Part shown: one piece after another, positions 52,892-60,813 of the stretch
Position numbering within the stretch: the stretch's first letter is position 1
Layout: the number at the start of each line of letters is the position of its first letter
Assembly (NCBI GenBank): GCA_021151765.1
Contig: JAGKWR010000004.1
Coordinates: 1-64,000 of the forward strand
Length of the DNA stretch: 64,000 nt
Direction: 5' to 3'
From: Alphaproteobacteria bacterium
GTDB lineage: Bacteria > Pseudomonadota > Alphaproteobacteria > Rickettsiales > UBA1997
The notes under the pieces: generated by a model
What the model was told of the DNA's origin: nothing
The model's input: only the letters and a program-made list of their open reading frames with translations
Databases searched by the model: none
Position numbers and translations under genes: made by a program

Positions 52892-55495
52892 ATGAATATC
52901 GAACGTTATACCGAAAAAGCGCGTCAACTTTTACAAAATGCTCAAACCTTGGCGCTAGGCTCGGGTCATCAAAAAATCACTCCCGAACATTTATTAAAAT
53001 CTTTGCTCGATGACAAAGACAATTTGGCAGCAAAATTAATCCTCAATTGCGACGCCAATGTGGAATTAATCCGCATTGAAAATGATCGTGCTTTGCAAAA
53101 ATTACCAATTGTTGAAGGCAGCGGCGCTTCTGGTGCCAACATTTCACAAGAATTGGCACGTACTTTAATGTTGGCAGAAAAATTAGCTGACGACAATAAA
53201 GACCAATTTGTTACCGCCGAAAGATTTCTGCAGGCAATTTTAGAAGATGATAAAAATGAAGCGGCAAAATCTTTGAAAGTTGGCGGATTGAACCAAAACG
53301 CTCTGCGCAGCGCAATTGATAAAATTCGCGGCGGTAAAAAAGCCAACTCTTCGGAATCGGAAAATACTTACCAAGCTCTTGAAAAATACGCGCTCGACTT
53401 AACCGCCAAAGCTAAAGACGGTAAAATTGATCCCGTTATTGGTCGTGATGAAGAAATCCGCCGCGCTATGCAAGTTCTGTCACGCCGCATTAAAAATAAT
53501 CCAGTTTTAATTGGTGAACCTGGTGTCGGCAAAACTGCAATTGTCGAAGGTTTGGCGCAAAGAATCATCAACGGCGACGTGCCAGAAAGTTTGAAAAATA
53601 AACGCTTAATGGCGCTCGACATGGGCGCTTTAATTGCCGGTGCGAAATTTCGTGGTGAATTTGAAGAACGCTTAAAAGCAGTTTTATCGGAAGTCGAAAA
53701 TAACGAAAATGTCATTTTATTTATCGACGAAATGCATTTGTTGGTTGGTGCTGGCAAAACTGACGGCGCGATGGATGCTTCTAACTTGTTAAAACCAGCT
53801 TTGGCACGCGGAACTTTGCACTGTATTGGTGCAACCACACTTAATGAATATCGTCAATATGTTGAAAAAGATGCCGCTTTGGCGCGTCGTTTCCAACCAA
53901 TTTTTGCCGAAGAACCAACTGTGGAAGATACAATTTCAATACTTCGCGGCATCAAAGAAAAATACGAATTGCACCACGGCGTGAGAATCAAAGATTCTGC
54001 TTTAATCGCTGCTGCAACTTTGTCGCATCGCTACATTTCTGATCGTTTCTTGCCCGATAAAGCTATTGATTTGATTGATGAAGCAGCGAGTCGTTTGAAA
54101 ATTGAAGTGGAAAGTAAACCGCAAGAACTTGATGAGCTCGATCGCAAAATCATTCAACTCAAAATCGAAACTGAAGCATTGAAGAAAGAAGATGACGCCG
54201 CGTCTAAAAAGCGTTTGGAAGCAATCACCAAAGAACTAAATGATGCAGAATCTAAATCGGCAGAATTTACTTCTTTGTGGAAAGCCGAAAAAAATAAACG
54301 TAATAAAATCGGCGAACTTAAAGTAAAAATTGAACAAGCACGCTACGAACTTGAAGTGGCACAGCGCGCAGGCAATTTGGCAAAAGCTGGTGAAATTACT
54401 TACGGTACAATTCCTTCACTGCAAAAAGAGTTAGAAAATTTAGAAAATAATGCCGCACAAAATTTGATGCGTGAATCAATCAGCGAAGATGACATCGCCT
54501 CAATCATTGCCAAATCTACTGGCATTCCAGTTGATAAAATTTTGTCAGGCGAAAAAGAGAAACTTTTGCAGATGGAAGACTTCTTGCGCGCCCATGTTGT
54601 TGGACAAGAAGAAGCCTTGAAAGCAGTAAGCAACGCTGTGCGCAGATCACGCGCTGGTTTGCAAGACGCCAATCGCCCGATTGGTTCATTTTTATTTTTA
54701 GGGCCAACTGGCGTCGGTAAAACTGAACTTTGCAAAGCGTTGGCAGAATTTATTTTCGACGATCCGACGGCAATGCTGCGTGTTGATATGAGTGAATTTA
54801 TGGAAAAACACTCAGTTGCACGCTTAATTGGCGCTCCTCCAGGCTATGTTGGTTTTGAACAAGGTGGGATTCTAACTGAAGCCGTGCGTCGTCGTCCGTA
54901 TCAAGTTATTTTGTTCGACGAAGTTGAAAAAGCGCACCAAGATGTTTTTAATATTTTACTTCAGGTTTTAGATGATGGACGCCTAAGCGACAATCAAGGT
55001 CATGTCGTAAATTTTACAAATACGATCATAATTTTAACGTCGAATTTAGGTTCACATTTGCTCAATAAAATCAACAGCGACGAAGAACAAGAACTCGATC
55101 AAGCTGCACTTGATGCTCAAAAATCGTTGCAGTTTGACAACGTCATGGAAGTTGTACGCAGTCATTTCCGTCCGGAATTTTTGAATCGACTTGATGAGAT
55201 TATTTTGTTCAACAAGTTGAGCCGCAAAAACATGGAAAATATCACTGAAATTCAGTTTAACCGTTTTGCCAAAAGATTGGCTTTGCGCAATATCAAAGCG
55301 ACTTTGCAACCTTCAGCCAAAGCTTATTTGGCACAAAAAGGTTACGACCCGGTTTACGGCGCTCGTCCTTTAAAACGTTTGATTCAACACGAAGTTGAAA
55401 ATGTTTTCGCGGAACAAATATTGCGTGGCGAAGTTGCCGACGGCGATCAAATTAAGATTGTTGCGCAGAATGATAAAATTGAGTTTCAGCAATAA
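52892..55495 (+). CDS. clpB: ATP-dependent disaggregase ClpB
   Basis: Hsp100 chaperone that, with DnaK, extracts proteins from aggregates. 867 residues. ClpN repeats at 1-145; first AAA+ with Walker A GEPGVGKT (208-215) and FIDEMHLLVGAGKTDGAMD; the coiled-coil M-domain (about 410-525) that separates ClpB from ClpA/X; second AAA+ with GPTGVGKT (604-611) and RPYQVILFDEVEKAH; C-terminal D2 small domain. No separate regulation is readable; a sigma-32 promoter was not found by eye. Confidence 0.98.
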   Translation: MNIERYTEKARQLLQNAQTLALGSGHQKITPEHLLKSLLDDKDNLAAKLILNCDANVELIRIENDRALQKLPIVEGSGASGANISQELARTLMLAEKLADDNKDQFVTAERFLQAILEDDKNEAAKSLKVGGLNQNALRSAIDKIRGGKKANSSESENTYQALEKYALDLTAKAKDGKIDPVIGRDEEIRRAMQVLSRRIKNNPVLIGEPGVGKTAIVEGLAQRIINGDVPESLKNKRLMALDMGALIAGAKFRGEFEERLKAVLSEVENNENVILFIDEMHLLVGAGKTDGAMDASNLLKPALARGTLHCIGATTLNEYRQYVEKDAALARRFQPIFAEEPTVEDTISILRGIKEKYELHHGVRIKDSALIAAATLSHRYISDRFLPDKAIDLIDEAASRLKIEVESKPQELDELDRKIIQLKIETEALKKEDDAASKKRLEAITKELNDAESKSAEFTSLWKAEKNKRNKIGELKVKIEQARYELEVAQRAGNLAKAGEITYGTIPSLQKELENLENNAAQNLMRESISEDDIASIIAKSTGIPVDKILSGEKEKLLQMEDFLRAHVVGQEEALKAVSNAVRRSRAGLQDANRPIGSFLFLGPTGVGKTELCKALAEFIFDDPTAMLRVDMSEFMEKHSVARLIGAPPGYVGFEQGGILTEAVRRRPYQVILFDEVEKAHQDVFNILLQVLDDGRLSDNQGHVVNFTNTIIILTSNLGSHLLNKINSDEEQELDQAALDAQKSLQFDNVMEVVRSHFRPEFLNRLDEIILFNKLSRKNMENITEIQFNRFAKRLALRNIKATLQPSAKAYLAQKGYDPVYGARPLKRLIQHEVENVFAEQILRGEVADGDQIKIVAQNDKIEFQQ

Positions 55496-55498
55496 TTT

Positions 55499-55607
55499 TG
55501 CGCAATTTTACCTTCAAGGAATTCATAAGAAAATCACAAGGAAGCAATTAATGGCTTTTGTAGAGTTTTACAATTATCAAAGACCGCAATTGTCGAACTC
55601 CCGCTAA
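55499..55607 (+). pseudogene. Remnant of an IS3/IS481-like transposase C-terminus
   Basis: In one frame the DNA reads HKKITRKQLMAFVEFYNYQRP then QLSNSR and stop. The pattern hydrophobic-x2-F-x2-YN-x2-RP(H/Q)-x-x-L is the C-terminal end of the rve integrase domain of IS3/IS481 transposases. No start codon, no upstream domain and no terminal repeats are visible, so only the 3' tail of an insertion sequence is left. It lies immediately before the duplicated LRR block. Confidence 0.5.
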
Positions 55608-55682
55608 GGTTTTGCCTTGCAAATGAATTTTGTTTTGCAAATTAGTTCTAAACTAATTTAACGCGAACCAGCGTGATCGCTT

Positions 55683-55815
55683 TTATAAACTTTCGTTAAA
55701 TTTCAAAAAATTTAACGAAGTTTAGTTTTATAACAAAAAAATTTGTCTAGCCGGCGGGGGTGAACTATAGAACTTTACCAACTCTGGTCTTTATTAATTT
55801 TAATTTGATTATCTC
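55683..55815 (+). repeat. 133-bp duplicated upstream segment, copy A
   Basis: Nearly identical to 58065-58198 (four differences by eye). It contains an inverted repeat TTCGTTAAATT/AATTTAACGAA (55692-55702, 55709-55719), the word TTTGTCTAGCCGGCGGGGGTGAACTATAG, written here in two parts as TTTGTCTAGCCGGCG and GGGGTGAACTATAG, and the leader into the LRR start. It probably includes the promoter region of the LRR gene. Confidence 0.85.
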
Positions 55816-58056
55816 ATGAATCCAAATCGCCTTGCAGAATTTAACCTATTGATAGCAAGAGTTAGAAATAATGACCCTAGTTTAACCACTTTGTCGCTTA
55901 GCCGCTTTGGACTGACTGATCAAGGTATTATTCTAATTGCCAATGCTTTGGAAAATAACAATAATGTCACCACACTCGATGTTTCTCGTAATAATATTGG
56001 ACCTGTCGGAGCTATAGCATTAGCAAGCAACCAAACATTAACTGCTCTTAATGTTAGTTTTAACCAAATCGGAGCTGATGGAGCTATAGCATTAGCACGT
56101 AACCAAACATTAACTAATCTTGATGTTTCTAGTAACCGAATCGGAGATGCTGGAGCTATAACATTAGCAAATAACCAAACATTAACTTCTCTCAATCTTT
56201 TTAATACTAATATTGGACCTGTCGGAGCTATAGCATTAGCAAGTAACCAAACATTAACTAGTCTTAATATTGGTTGTAACAATATCGAAGATGCTGGAGC
56301 TAGAGCATTGGCAAGTAACCAAACATTAACTTCTCTTAATGTTTATCATAACCAAATCGGAGCTGATGGAGCTAGAGCATTGGCAAGTAACCAAACATTA
56401 ACTACTCTTGATGTTAGTGCTAACCAAATCGGACCTGCTGGAGCAGAAGCATTAGCAAGCAACCAAACATTAACTGCTCTTAATGTTTATCTTAACCAAA
56501 TCGGAGCTGATGGAGCTAGAGCATTAGCACGTAACCAAACATTAACTTCTCTTAATGTTAGTGCTAACCAAATCGGAGATGGTGGAGCTAGAGCATTGGC
56601 AAGTAACCAAACATTAACTTCTCTTAATGTTACTAATAACAAAATTGGACCTGCTGGAGCTATAGCATTAGCAGGTAACCAAACATTAACTGCTCTTAAT
56701 GTTAGTGTTAACCAAATCGGACCTGCTGGAGCTAGAGCATTAGCACGTAACCAAACATTAACTGGTCTTGATGTTTCTGAGAACAAGATCGGAGTTAATG
56801 GAGCTATAGCATTAGCAAATAACTCAACATTAACTTCTCTTATTGTTATAGGTAACAATATCGAAGTTGATGGAGCTATAGCATTAGCAAGTAACCTAAC
56901 ATTAACTGCTCTTGATGTTAATAGTAACTATATCGGAGATGCTGGAGCTATAGCATTAGCAAGTAACCCAAAATTAACTTCGCTTGATGTTTCTTGGAAT
57001 GATATCAGAGATGCTGGAGCTATAGCATTAGCACGTAACCAAACATTAACTTCTCTTTATGTTCGTGGTAACAAAATCAGAGATGCTGGAGCCGAAGCAT
57101 TAGCAGGTAACCAAACATTAAAAATTCTTGATGTTGAAAGTAACAATATCGGACCTACTGGAGCCGAAGCATTATCACATAACCAAACACTAACTTCTCT
57201 TAGTGTTCGTTATAATTATATCGGAAATCCTGGAGCTAGAGCATTAGCAAGTAACCAAACATTAACTTCTCTTAATGTTTCTTGGAACATAATCGGAGAT
57301 GATGGAGCTATAGCATTAGCAAGTAACCAAACATTAACTGCTCTTGATGTTTCTTTGAACAAAATCGAAGATGCTGGAGCTATAGCATTAGCAAGTAACC
57401 AAACATTAACTTCTCTTAATGTTTTTGATAACCAAATCGGAGATGATGGAGCTAGAGCATTAGCAAGTAACCAAACATTAACTTCTCTTAATGTTTCTTG
57501 GAACATAATCGGAGATGATGGAGCTAGAGCATTAGCAAGTAACCTAACATTAAATGATATTACAGTTGCTTTTAAGCTAATCGGAGCTCCTGTAGTTGAA
57601 GCATTAAATACTAGAAAAAGATTTAAAAAAATTCACGAAAAAGTATCTGATTATCTGTTTAGTCATACTGTAGCACTTATTCAGCAAAGTGATATTTCTG
57701 ATCCAAACAAATCGCTTAATCCAGATTTAAGTCGTGAAGAAATACAGTTATTTTTAGGGCAAGATGAAAAAAGGGCTCAATCATTAAAATTGATAAAAAG
57801 CAGACTGATTGATTATTTTAAGCAGAATGAGGGCATGAATGAGGGTATTCGTTTTAGATTGGAAAATACCCCGACTAATAGTAATGAAAATTCTCCAAAA
57901 AATCTCCAGCATTTAGCTTTTAACAAAACAGTTGATACTATTTTTAGCAATTTCGTTAATGAACTCGAAGAACGAGTTAAAAATCCATCAGGAATGATAT
58001 CTCCACTAATTGCATCAGCTCTGGACAACGTTAGAGGTGGCTGCCAAATCAGCTAA
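55816..58056 (+). CDS. Leucine-rich-repeat protein (746 aa)
   Basis: No signal peptide. Residues 1-61 form an N-terminal cap (MNPNRLAEFNLLIARVRNND). Then come about 22 near-identical 24-residue repeats with the pattern GAxALAxNQTLTxLxVxxNxI, of the LRR ribonuclease-inhibitor-like type, residues about 62-589. The last ~155 residues are a helical domain (KIHEKVSDYLF, DLSREEIQLFLGQDEKRAQSL, LKLIKSRLIDYF) also present in the next gene. A curved LRR surface normally binds a protein ligand; with Rickettsiales context, an effector or host-interaction role is possible, but not shown. Close identity between repeats suggests recent expansion. Confidence 0.85.
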   Translation: MNPNRLAEFNLLIARVRNNDPSLTTLSLSRFGLTDQGIILIANALENNNNVTTLDVSRNNIGPVGAIALASNQTLTALNVSFNQIGADGAIALARNQTLTNLDVSSNRIGDAGAITLANNQTLTSLNLFNTNIGPVGAIALASNQTLTSLNIGCNNIEDAGARALASNQTLTSLNVYHNQIGADGARALASNQTLTTLDVSANQIGPAGAEALASNQTLTALNVYLNQIGADGARALARNQTLTSLNVSANQIGDGGARALASNQTLTSLNVTNNKIGPAGAIALAGNQTLTALNVSVNQIGPAGARALARNQTLTGLDVSENKIGVNGAIALANNSTLTSLIVIGNNIEVDGAIALASNLTLTALDVNSNYIGDAGAIALASNPKLTSLDVSWNDIRDAGAIALARNQTLTSLYVRGNKIRDAGAEALAGNQTLKILDVESNNIGPTGAEALSHNQTLTSLSVRYNYIGNPGARALASNQTLTSLNVSWNIIGDDGAIALASNQTLTALDVSLNKIEDAGAIALASNQTLTSLNVFDNQIGDDGARALASNQTLTSLNVSWNIIGDDGARALASNLTLNDITVAFKLIGAPVVEALNTRKRFKKIHEKVSDYLFSHTVALIQQSDISDPNKSLNPDLSREEIQLFLGQDEKRAQSLKLIKSRLIDYFKQNEGMNEGIRFRLENTPTNSNENSPKNLQHLAFNKTVDTIFSNFVNELEERVKNPSGMISPLIASALDNVRGGCQIS
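55999..57582 (+). repeat. 72-bp tandem repeat encoding the LRR array
   Basis: About 22 units of 72 bp, recognisable by the words GGAGCTATAGCATTAGCA and AACCAAACATTAAC. Unit length equals 24 codons, so unit gain or loss keeps frame. Adjacent units vary mainly at the exposed positions after the LxV strand. Confidence 0.9.
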
Positions 58057-58064
58057 TTTTAGTG

Positions 58065-58198
58065 TTATAAACTTTCGCTAAATTTCAAAAAATTTAACGA
58101 AAGTTTAGTTTTATAACAAAAAAATTTGTCTAGCCGGCGGGGGTGAACTATAGAACTTTAGCAACTCTGGTCTTTGTTAATTTTAATTTGATTATCTC
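58065..58198 (+). repeat. 134-bp duplicated upstream segment, copy B
   Basis: Matches 55683-55815 with about four differences. The inverted repeat here is 16 bp with one mismatch (58069-58084 with 58091-58106) followed by a T-rich stretch, so it may also terminate the first LRR gene, whose stop is 9 bp upstream of the segment. Confidence 0.85.
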
Positions 58199-59230
58199 AT
58201 GAATCCAAATCGCCTTGCAGAATTTAACCAATTGATAGCAAGAGTTAGAAATAATGACCATAGTTTAACCACTTTGTCGCTTAGCCACTTTGGACTGACT
58301 GATCAAGATATTATTATAATTACCAATGCTTTGGCAAATAACAATAATGTCACCGAACTCGATGTTTCTCGTAACCATATTGGAGTTGTCGGAGCTAGAG
58401 CATTAGCACTTAATCAAACATTAACTAGTCTTAATGTTAGTAGTAACCATATCGGAAATGCTGGAGCCAGAGCATTAGCACATAACAAAACATTAACCAC
58501 TCTTAATGTTTTTGATAACCAAATCGGAGATGCTGGAGCTAGAGCATTAGCACGTAACCAAACATTAACCACTCTTAATGTTCATTGGAACAATATCGGA
58601 GATGCTGGAGCTAGAGCATTGGCAAGTAACCAAACATTAACTTCTCTTGATGTTAATGGTAACCAAATCGGAGATGCTGGAACTAGAGCATTAGGAAGTA
58701 ACCTATCATTAAATAATCTTGAAATTTTTTTAAACAATTTCGGAGATGCTGGAGCAGAAGCATTAAGTACTAGACAGAGATTTAAAGAAATTCACGAAAA
58801 AGTATCTGATTATCTGTTATCTCATACTGTAGAACTTTTGTATAATCATACTGTAGAACGTAATCTTTCTGATTCAGATGAGTTGCCTAGTGTAGATTTA
58901 AGTCGTGAAGAAATAGAGTTGTTTTTAAGCCAAGATGCAAAAAGGGCCCAATCATTAAAATTGATAAAAAGCAGACTGATTGATTATTTTAAGCAGAATG
59001 GAGGCATGAATGATGGTATTCTTTTTAGATTAGAAAATAATAATAAAAATTCTCCAAAAAACCTCCAGCATTTAGCTTTTAACAAAGCAGTTGCTACTAT
59101 TTTTAGCAATTTCGTTAATGAACTCAAAGAACGATTAGCTCAACAGGTTGAAACTCCATCAAAAACAATATCTCCACTAAGTGGATCAACTGTGGAAAAC
59201 AATATAAGCATTAGCTCACAGATCAGCTAA
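58199..59230 (+). CDS. Second, shorter leucine-rich-repeat protein (343 aa)
   Basis: Paralogue of the preceding gene: the N-terminal cap differs at few positions (MNPNRLAEFNQLIARVRNND), then about five full 24-residue LRR units (residues about 62-181) and a partial one, then the same C-terminal helical domain (KIHEKVSDYLL-like EKVSDYLLSHT, DLSREEIELFLSQDAKRAQSL). Differs mainly in repeat number and a Ser/Lys-rich end. Duplication of gene plus upstream region, followed by repeat-number change, explains the pair. A decayed piece of the same upstream region follows its stop. Confidence 0.85.
   Translation: MNPNRLAEFNQLIARVRNNDHSLTTLSLSHFGLTDQDIIIITNALANNNNVTELDVSRNHIGVVGARALALNQTLTSLNVSSNHIGNAGARALAHNKTLTTLNVFDNQIGDAGARALARNQTLTTLNVHWNNIGDAGARALASNQTLTSLDVNGNQIGDAGTRALGSNLSLNNLEIFLNNFGDAGAEALSTRQRFKEIHEKVSDYLLSHTVELLYNHTVERNLSDSDELPSVDLSREEIELFLSQDAKRAQSLKLIKSRLIDYFKQNGGMNDGILFRLENNNKNSPKNLQHLAFNKAVATIFSNFVNELKERLAQQVETPSKTISPLSGSTVENNISISSQIS
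58382..58741 (+). repeat. 72-bp repeats of the second LRR gene
   Basis: Five 72-bp units (24 codons each) with the same consensus as the first gene, mostly the GDAGARALA form. More uniform in the first half of each unit than the array of the larger paralogue. Confidence 0.85.
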
Positions 59231-59267
59231 TTTGAGTGTTATAGTAAAAAAATTTATTTGTCTGGCG
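59231..59267 (+). repeat. Decayed third copy of the LRR flanking segment
   Basis: AGTGTTATA then AAAAAAATTTATTTGTCTGGCG (split: AAAAAAATTTATTT and GTCTGGCG) echoes AGTGTTATAAAC...AAAAAAATTTGTCTAGCCGGCG after the first LRR gene, with the hairpin missing. It suggests the duplication boundary or a lost third LRR unit. Confidence 0.5.
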
Positions 59268-59310
59268 TGATGCATTTTACTTCCGAGTTACCAACCTTCA
59301 AATGACAAAA

Positions 59311-60000
59311 CTAAAACGCCAAAGTAATCCCAAAAGTCAGCCAATCTTGATTATTACCGTTGATATTGTGTCCGTAGATTAAATCAAAAATTAGATGATC
59401 TGCCGCATTATATCTTAATCCAAGTTGCGTTGCTGGGCGAGCTGGTCCAGTTTTATAAGTGCCGTTGCTTTGAAAAATTTCGGGAATAAGCAATAATTTT
59501 TCGTATAACTTCAGCTCGGCGCCAACTCCGTAATTTACAAAATCGATGCTTTTGTCATTGCGAAAACTATGACGCCAGTTTTGCCAACCTAAATATAAGT
59601 GCAAATCGAGATAATCATTAGCCGTTACAGTCGTAGAGCTATAAATATATTTACCATAAGCTTCTTGATCGGTCGAAGAATAATTCACACCGAAAGTTGC
59701 TGAAGACGACATATTTTCACTTTTGTGCCACAAATATTTTATCTGTGGCCAGAGTGTGTTTCCGGTTTCCGCCATGTCGCTGTATGTTTCTTGAATGGCA
59801 AATTCAGTGTTTGGTAAAATTTGATAAGCGGGATTGGTAACGTAAAGATTTTCTCCGCTATTGCTGTGGCTATACCAGCTTTCAAGTTGTAATTGATTTG
59901 CATCGGTAATTCCTCCGTCATCAACCAAATAAGCACCAGCCGCAAAAGAAGATTGCGGAATTAACCAAACTAAAAATGTGAATACTGCAATCTTTTTCAA
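59311..60000 (-). CDS. Outer-membrane beta-barrel protein
   Basis: 229 residues with signal peptide (KKIAVFTFLVWLIPQSSFA, cleavage near AAG). The mature protein is a series of alternating-hydrophobicity strands, rich in Tyr/Trp/Asn turns, ending LTFGITLAF with the terminal Phe typical of outer-membrane barrels. ATFGVNYSST, YLDLHLYLGWQNW, GVGAELKLYEKLLLIPEIF and LGLRYNAADHLIFDLIYGH are likely strand pairs; ten to twelve strands. Substrate unknown. 63 bp after truA. Confidence 0.8.
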   Translation of the reverse strand: MKKIAVFTFLVWLIPQSSFAAGAYLVDDGGITDANQLQLESWYSHSNSGENLYVTNPAYQILPNTEFAIQETYSDMAETGNTLWPQIKYLWHKSENMSSSATFGVNYSSTDQEAYGKYIYSSTTVTANDYLDLHLYLGWQNWRHSFRNDKSIDFVNYGVGAELKLYEKLLLIPEIFQSNGTYKTGPARPATQLGLRYNAADHLIFDLIYGHNINGNNQDWLTFGITLAF

Positions 60001-60063
60001 AACTTTATTTTTTATTTTTGTTGCCTTGAAACCAAAAGATTATGGCTCAATTAACCTAATTTA

Positions 60064-60813
60064 TTAATAATCGATTCGCAAAAAATACAAACCGTGAGCT
60101 GGCGCATTTGGACCAGATTTGGTGCGATCACAACTTTGCAAAATGCTTTCTATTTCTTGTGCTTTGATTTTGTCAATGCCAACCCAAACCAGCGTTCCAA
60201 CAATGTTGCGTACCATGTGATGCAAAAAAGATTTAGCGCTGATTTCAAAAATTATTTTATCATCAATTTGTTGCAGAGAAATTTTCTCAATCGTTCTAAT
60301 TGGTGATTTGGCCTGACATTCTGCATCGCGAAATGCTGAAAAATCATGCGTTCCCAAAAAAAGATCGGCAGCTTTTCGCATCTCAGAAAAGTTAAGTTCT
60401 TGAGCAATATGCCAAGCACGATTTTTTTCCAACACCAGCGGCGCACGACGATTTATTATAACATAACGATAATGACGCATTTTAGCGCTGAAACGTGCGT
60501 GAAAATTTTCATCAACAATTTGGCAATTATTTACAGAAACAGCTTCGTCCCGCAGATAATTATTCAAAGCCATTATGACGCGAAAAGGATCGAAATTTTT
60601 GTTTAAATCAAAATGCGCAACTTGGGCGAGGGCGTGAACTCCGGCATCAGTGCGACCTGAAAAATTTATCTTAACATTTTCTTGTGAAAATTTAGCGACA
60701 GCAACTTCAACGACTTCTTCAACCGACTTTAAAGGCTGATCTTGTTGCTTTTGCGAACCGAAATATTTGGTTCCGTCATATTCAAAAGTAATTTTATAAC
60801 GAGCTATTGCCAT
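60064..60813 (-). CDS. truA: tRNA pseudouridine synthase A
   Basis: Modifies uridines 38-40 of the tRNA anticodon arm. 249 residues. FEYDGTKYFGSQKQ, catalytic Asp56 in FSGRTDAGVHALAQ, RHYRYVIINRR and FLHHMVRNIVGTLV motifs are intact. Overlaps the addB 3' end by 10 bp. Confidence 0.97.
   Translation of the reverse strand: MAIARYKITFEYDGTKYFGSQKQQDQPLKSVEEVVEVAVAKFSQENVKINFSGRTDAGVHALAQVAHFDLNKNFDPFRVIMALNNYLRDEAVSVNNCQIVDENFHARFSAKMRHYRYVIINRRAPLVLEKNRAWHIAQELNFSEMRKAADLFLGTHDFSAFRDAECQAKSPIRTIEKISLQQIDDKIIFEISAKSFLHHMVRNIVGTLVWVGIDKIKAQEIESILQSCDRTKSGPNAPAHGLYFLRIDY

Larger units (their letters stand above)
55496..55815. other. Gap after clpB with transposase remnant and LRR upstream region
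   Basis: Holds an IS-like transposase C-terminal remnant (to 55607), a 9-bp inverted repeat AAATTAGTT/AACTAATTT around 55639-55659 without a T run, and from 55683 the 133-bp segment duplicated ahead of the second LRR gene. No other gene is seen. Confidence 0.6.

Noticed and set aside
55920..57506. Antisense ORFs (120, 123, 96 aa) on the minus strand in the LRR array
   Set aside because: They are the mirror reading of a 72-bp in-frame repeat and lack their own start context; the plus-strand LRR gene explains the region.
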